Part shown: positions 63,279 through 64,000 of the stretch, in pieces | How positions within the stretch are numbered: position 1 is the stretch's first letter | Layout: every line of letters starts with the position of its first letter | Assembly (NCBI GenBank): GCA_963692975.2 | Contig: CAXMMR010000038.1 | Location: 1-64,000, forward strand | Source: CAXMMR01 sp963692975 | Lineage (GTDB): Bacteria > Pseudomonadota > Alphaproteobacteria > Acetobacterales > Acetobacteraceae | DNA length: 64,000 bases | Reading direction: 5' to 3' | Position numbers and translations under genes: made by a program | Notes under the pieces: generated by a model | The model's input: the letters and a program-made list of their open reading frames with translations, nothing else | Told to the model about the DNA's origin: nothing | The model's database searches: none

Positions 63279-64000
63279 TCAGCCTTCGCCGTTCGCCTCG
63301 GACAGCCGCTCCCAGCGGTCGATTTCGGCCAGCAGGCCGGTCAGCTTGTCGCGCATCAGGCGCAAGGCTGTCGGGCCGACCGGCAGATGCAGCGGCGGAT
63401 CGTCCAGGGCGATGGTCTCGGCCACCACCCGGCCGAGCGCGGCCGGGTCGCCCCAGCGGAAGGGCGGCCGCCGGGCCGGATCGAACACCGGGTCGTACTC
63501 GGCGAAGCGGCGGTCCGAGCGCGACAGCGAGCGGTCGCCCCAATCGCTGCGGAACACCCCGGGCTGCACCGTCGTCACCCGGATGCCGAACGGCGCCACC
63601 TCCTGGCTCAGCGCGTCGCCGAGCCCGGTCAGGGCGAACTTGCTGGCGTTGTAGGCGCCGAGCCCGGCGAAGGCGACGGTGCCGCCCATCGAGGATATGT
63701 TGACGATGTGGCCGGTTCGGCGGGCACGCATTGCCGGCAGCACCGCCCGGATTAGCGCGGCCGGGGCGAACAGGTTGACCTCGAGCTGCCGGCGCAGCTC
63801 GTCAAGCGTGAGCTCCTCCACCACCCCCTGATGGCCGTAGCCGGCATTGTTGACCAGCACGTCGATGGGGCCGTGCTCGGCCTCGAGCGAGCGCACGAGC
63901 GGGGCGATGGCCGCGGTGTCGGTGACGTCGAGCAGCCGGGCGAACGCGCGTCCGGGCGCGAGCTGCTCGAAGGTTTGGCGCGCCGGCTCCTGGCGGACGG
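63279..64000 (-). CDS. Short-chain dehydrogenase/reductase (N-terminus beyond right edge)
   Basis: The C-terminal ~240 residues of a classical SDR; the start and the TGxxxGIG loop lie outside the window. Visible parts are IDVLVNNAGYGHQGVVEEL, catalytic Ser in HIVNISSMGG and Tyr-Lys in AYNASKFALTGLGDAL. The C-terminus is extended with DRRFAEYDPVFDPARRPPFR and a helix ending ERLSEANGEG. The LDVTDTAAIAPLVRSLE segment suits an oxidoreductase/short-chain type 3-oxoacyl reductase. No partner gene is visible, and it converges with the SelO remnant. Confidence 0.88.
   Translation of the reverse strand, partial: VRQEPARQTFEQLAPGRAFARLLDVTDTAAIAPLVRSLEAEHGPIDVLVNNAGYGHQGVVEELTLDELRRQLEVNLFAPAALIRAVLPAMRARRTGHIVNISSMGGTVAFAGLGAYNASKFALTGLGDALSQEVAPFGIRVTTVQPGVFRSDWGDRSLSRSDRRFAEYDPVFDPARRPPFRWGDPAALGRVVAETIALDDPPLHLPVGPTALRLMRDKLTGLLAEIDRWERLSEANGEG

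Overview
The window is GC-rich, densely coding alphaproteobacterial DNA. The intergenic repeats, the paired livKHMGF and ABC sugar systems and the polyol metabolism fit a Rhodospirillales/Acetobacteraceae-type chromosome. This is an inference from gene content and style, because there is no rRNA or other phylogenetic marker here. I saw no transposase, integrase, phage gene, CRISPR array, rRNA or tRNA.

Layout. 1-1.9 kb: a serine hydrolase cut by the left edge, a decayed MFS transporter and a VOC protein. 2.0-11.6 kb: a metal/membrane block made of three consecutive SPFH (HflK/HflC-like) proteins, one with a 13-histidine N-terminus, then a P1B-like ATPase translationally coupled to the third, a TonB-dependent receptor, a broken GNAT gene and a Zur-type repressor. 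11.7-18.7 kb: nitrate assimilation on the minus strand (NarK-type transporter behind a good sigma-54 promoter, NasA, a small unknown protein, NirB, NirD). 18.8-22.4 kb: a gutted diguanylate cyclase, EgtD and a catalase-like protein.

22.4-32.2 kb: a divergent carbohydrate locus of uncertain substrate. It has an FGGY kinase and a ThDP enzyme on the minus strand, and on the plus strand a GlpD-like flavoprotein, a GntR regulator, an aldo/keto reductase, a 2-hydroxyacid dehydrogenase, a chimeric remnant and a ribokinase-like kinase. 32.2-44.4 kb: small unknown proteins, two SDRs, a branched-chain amino-acid-type ABC importer, an ABC-2 exporter, a phytanoyl-CoA dioxygenase-like protein and a MetX-like hydrolase. 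44.3-48.4 kb: a photolyase-related FAD protein of unusual domain order, a UDP-glucuronate decarboxylase-type SDR, a small membrane protein and an aldo/keto reductase.

48.6-60.2 kb: a tetritol/tetrulose (erythritol, threitol, erythrulose) catabolic island. It contains a SorC/EryD-like regulator, split DhaK and DhaL kinase subunits, an EltD-like dehydrogenase, DUF2291, an RbsABC-type importer, a fused DhaK-DhaL kinase, an RpiB-type isomerase and a TIM-type isomerase that carries a frameshift. The genes form a plausible route: import, oxidation of the tetritol to erythrulose, phosphorylation, then two isomerisations to D-erythrose 4-phosphate. 60.2-64 kb: a Ni/Co permease, a DUF1810 protein, a SelO/YdiU gene destroyed by many single-base insertions, and an SDR cut by the right edge.

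Three interspersed repeat families fill most gaps: GC-rich palindromic units (about 18), A/T-rich double-hairpin elements (five plus a partial) that provide stop codons and terminator-like hairpins, and a ~248-bp element with an ATCTTGCC-TATA-GGCAAGAT palindrome. Six genes show decay (MFS, GNAT, diguanylate cyclase, a LtnD/isomerase fusion, TIM, SelO).
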